This document shows, in pieces, positions 63,450 through 64,000 of a stretch of 64,000 nucleotides of DNA. Position 1 is the first letter of the stretch. Each line of letters begins with the position of its first letter. A program made the position numbers and the translations under genes. This DNA is from Lachnospiraceae bacterium (lineage in GTDB: Bacteria; Bacillota; Clostridia; Lachnospirales; Lachnospiraceae). The stretch spans positions 62,001 to 126,000 of the forward strand of contig JALENY010000001.1 of assembly GCA_022767285.1 (NCBI GenBank). The letters are read 5' to 3'. Under the pieces are notes generated by a model. The model ran no database searches and was not told the origin of the DNA. It saw only the letters and a program-made list of their open reading frames with translations.

Positions 63450-64000
63450 TATGCCTCACCTGCTTTCTCGTCAAAATCTCCGCCGCCACTGGTCTGAGAT
63501 TCGTATACTTCACGATAGATTCCATTGGTTTCCAGTAGTTCTTCATGCGTTCCGAATCCGCTGATACGCCCGTCATCCATAACCAGAATACGATCCGCAT
63601 GCTGTACACTGGACACGCGCTGTGCTATGATCAGCTTTGTTGTATCCGGTATCTCTTCGGCAAAAGCGCGTCGGATCTTCGCGTCCGTGGCGGTATCCAC
63701 CGCACTGGTACTGTCATCCAGGATCAGGATCTTCGGCTTTTTCAGAAGCGCCCGGGCTATACAGAGTCTCTGTTTCTGACCTCCGGACACATTTGTACCG
63801 CCCTGTTCAATATATGTATGATAACCATCCGGCATACGCTCAATAAACTCATCGGCACAAGCCAGTCTGCAGGCCCTTTTACAGTCTTCATCCGTGGCAT
63901 CTTTATCACCCCACCGAAGATTTTCCAGAATCGTTCCGGAAAATAGTTCATTTTTCTGCAGCACTACTGAGACCATGTTTCGAAGCGTTTCGATATCATA
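63449..64000 (-). CDS. ABC exporter half-transporter, first subunit (5' end outside window)
   Basis: Only the C-terminal 183 residues are visible: Q-loop region VVLQKNELFSGTI, signature [15 protein letters not shown], Walker B ILILDDSTSAVDT and IAQRVSSVQHADRI. Asp-Ser replaces the usual catalytic Glu-Ala after Walker B (DDSTSAVD), and Gln replaces the H-loop histidine (IAQR). This is the pattern of the degenerate half of heterodimeric exporters. The frame continues past position 64000. Confidence 0.92.
   Translation of the reverse strand, partial: YDIETLRNMVSVVLQKNELFSGTILENLRWGDKDATDEDCKRACRLACADEFIERMPDGYHTYIEQGGTNVSGGQKQRLCIARALLKKPKILILDDSTSAVDTATDAKIRRAFAEEIPDTTKLIIAQRVSSVQHADRILVMDDGRISGFGTHEELLETNGIYREVYESQTSGGGDFDEKAGEA

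Overview
The window looks like chromosome of a low-to-moderate GC Firmicute, most plausibly a gut Lachnospiraceae (Blautia-like). The evidence is AGGAGG-type ribosome sites, near-consensus sigma-A promoters, CsoR/CopA copper control, a clostridial three-part glycerol-3-phosphate dehydrogenase set, GlpP antitermination, LacI-controlled sugar ABC importers, and cobalamin-methyltransferase-like URO-D proteins. The taxonomic call is inferred from gene content only. I saw no rRNA, tRNA, CRISPR array or intact insertion sequence.

Layout: (1) 1-3.5 kb: cysE (cut by the window edge) and metY for sulfur amino acids, then ilvE. (2) 3.6-12.9 kb: a fructan/sucrose locus (two permeases, binding lipoprotein, GH32 enzyme, internally deleted fructokinase) divergent from a LacI regulator, a lipoprotein and two membrane proteins. 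(3) 13.1-16.7 kb: a very small microcompartment locus with three pentamer shell proteins, one hexamer shell protein, a microcompartment-targeted DeoC-fold protein lacking the aldolase catalytic residues, an HTH-only GntR protein, a flavin reductase, and a full GntR regulator with palindromic candidate operators. (4) 16.9-18.7 kb: dfrA, thyA, acyP. (5) 18.9-22.0 kb: copA and csoR with an operator inside the promoter spacer. (6) 22.3-29.0 kb: an oxidoreductase and the glycerol regulon glpP-glpK-glpD-FAD oxidoreductase-DUF1667, with two leader terminators that look like GlpP targets. (7) 29.2-35.9 kb: maltodextrin locus malEFG-malQ-malR with a 12-bp tandem repeat in the leader. (8) 36.2-42.9 kb: pstSCAB-phoU-phoB-phoR with a Pho box. 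(9) 43-45 kb: a lipase-like hydrolase and small proteins.

(10) 45.2-60.0 kb is the most unusual part. Two paralogous regulators each join a complete LacI-type repressor (HTH plus type I sugar-binding domain) to a type II solute-binding-protein domain. They bracket a CUT2-type sugar ABC importer, a rhamnose-mutarotase-family protein and an SGNH hydrolase. Three URO-D/cobalamin-methyltransferase-like proteins lie in and next to this block. AAACGTTT-cored palindromes lie upstream of three promoters, about 50-62 bp from the predicted start sites, one of them midway between two divergent promoters. I read this as one regulon for uptake and processing of an unidentified, possibly deoxy- or O-methylated, sugar. 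(11) 60.3-64 kb: mscL with a zinc-ribbon tail, rpiB, and a heterodimeric ABC exporter cut by the window end.
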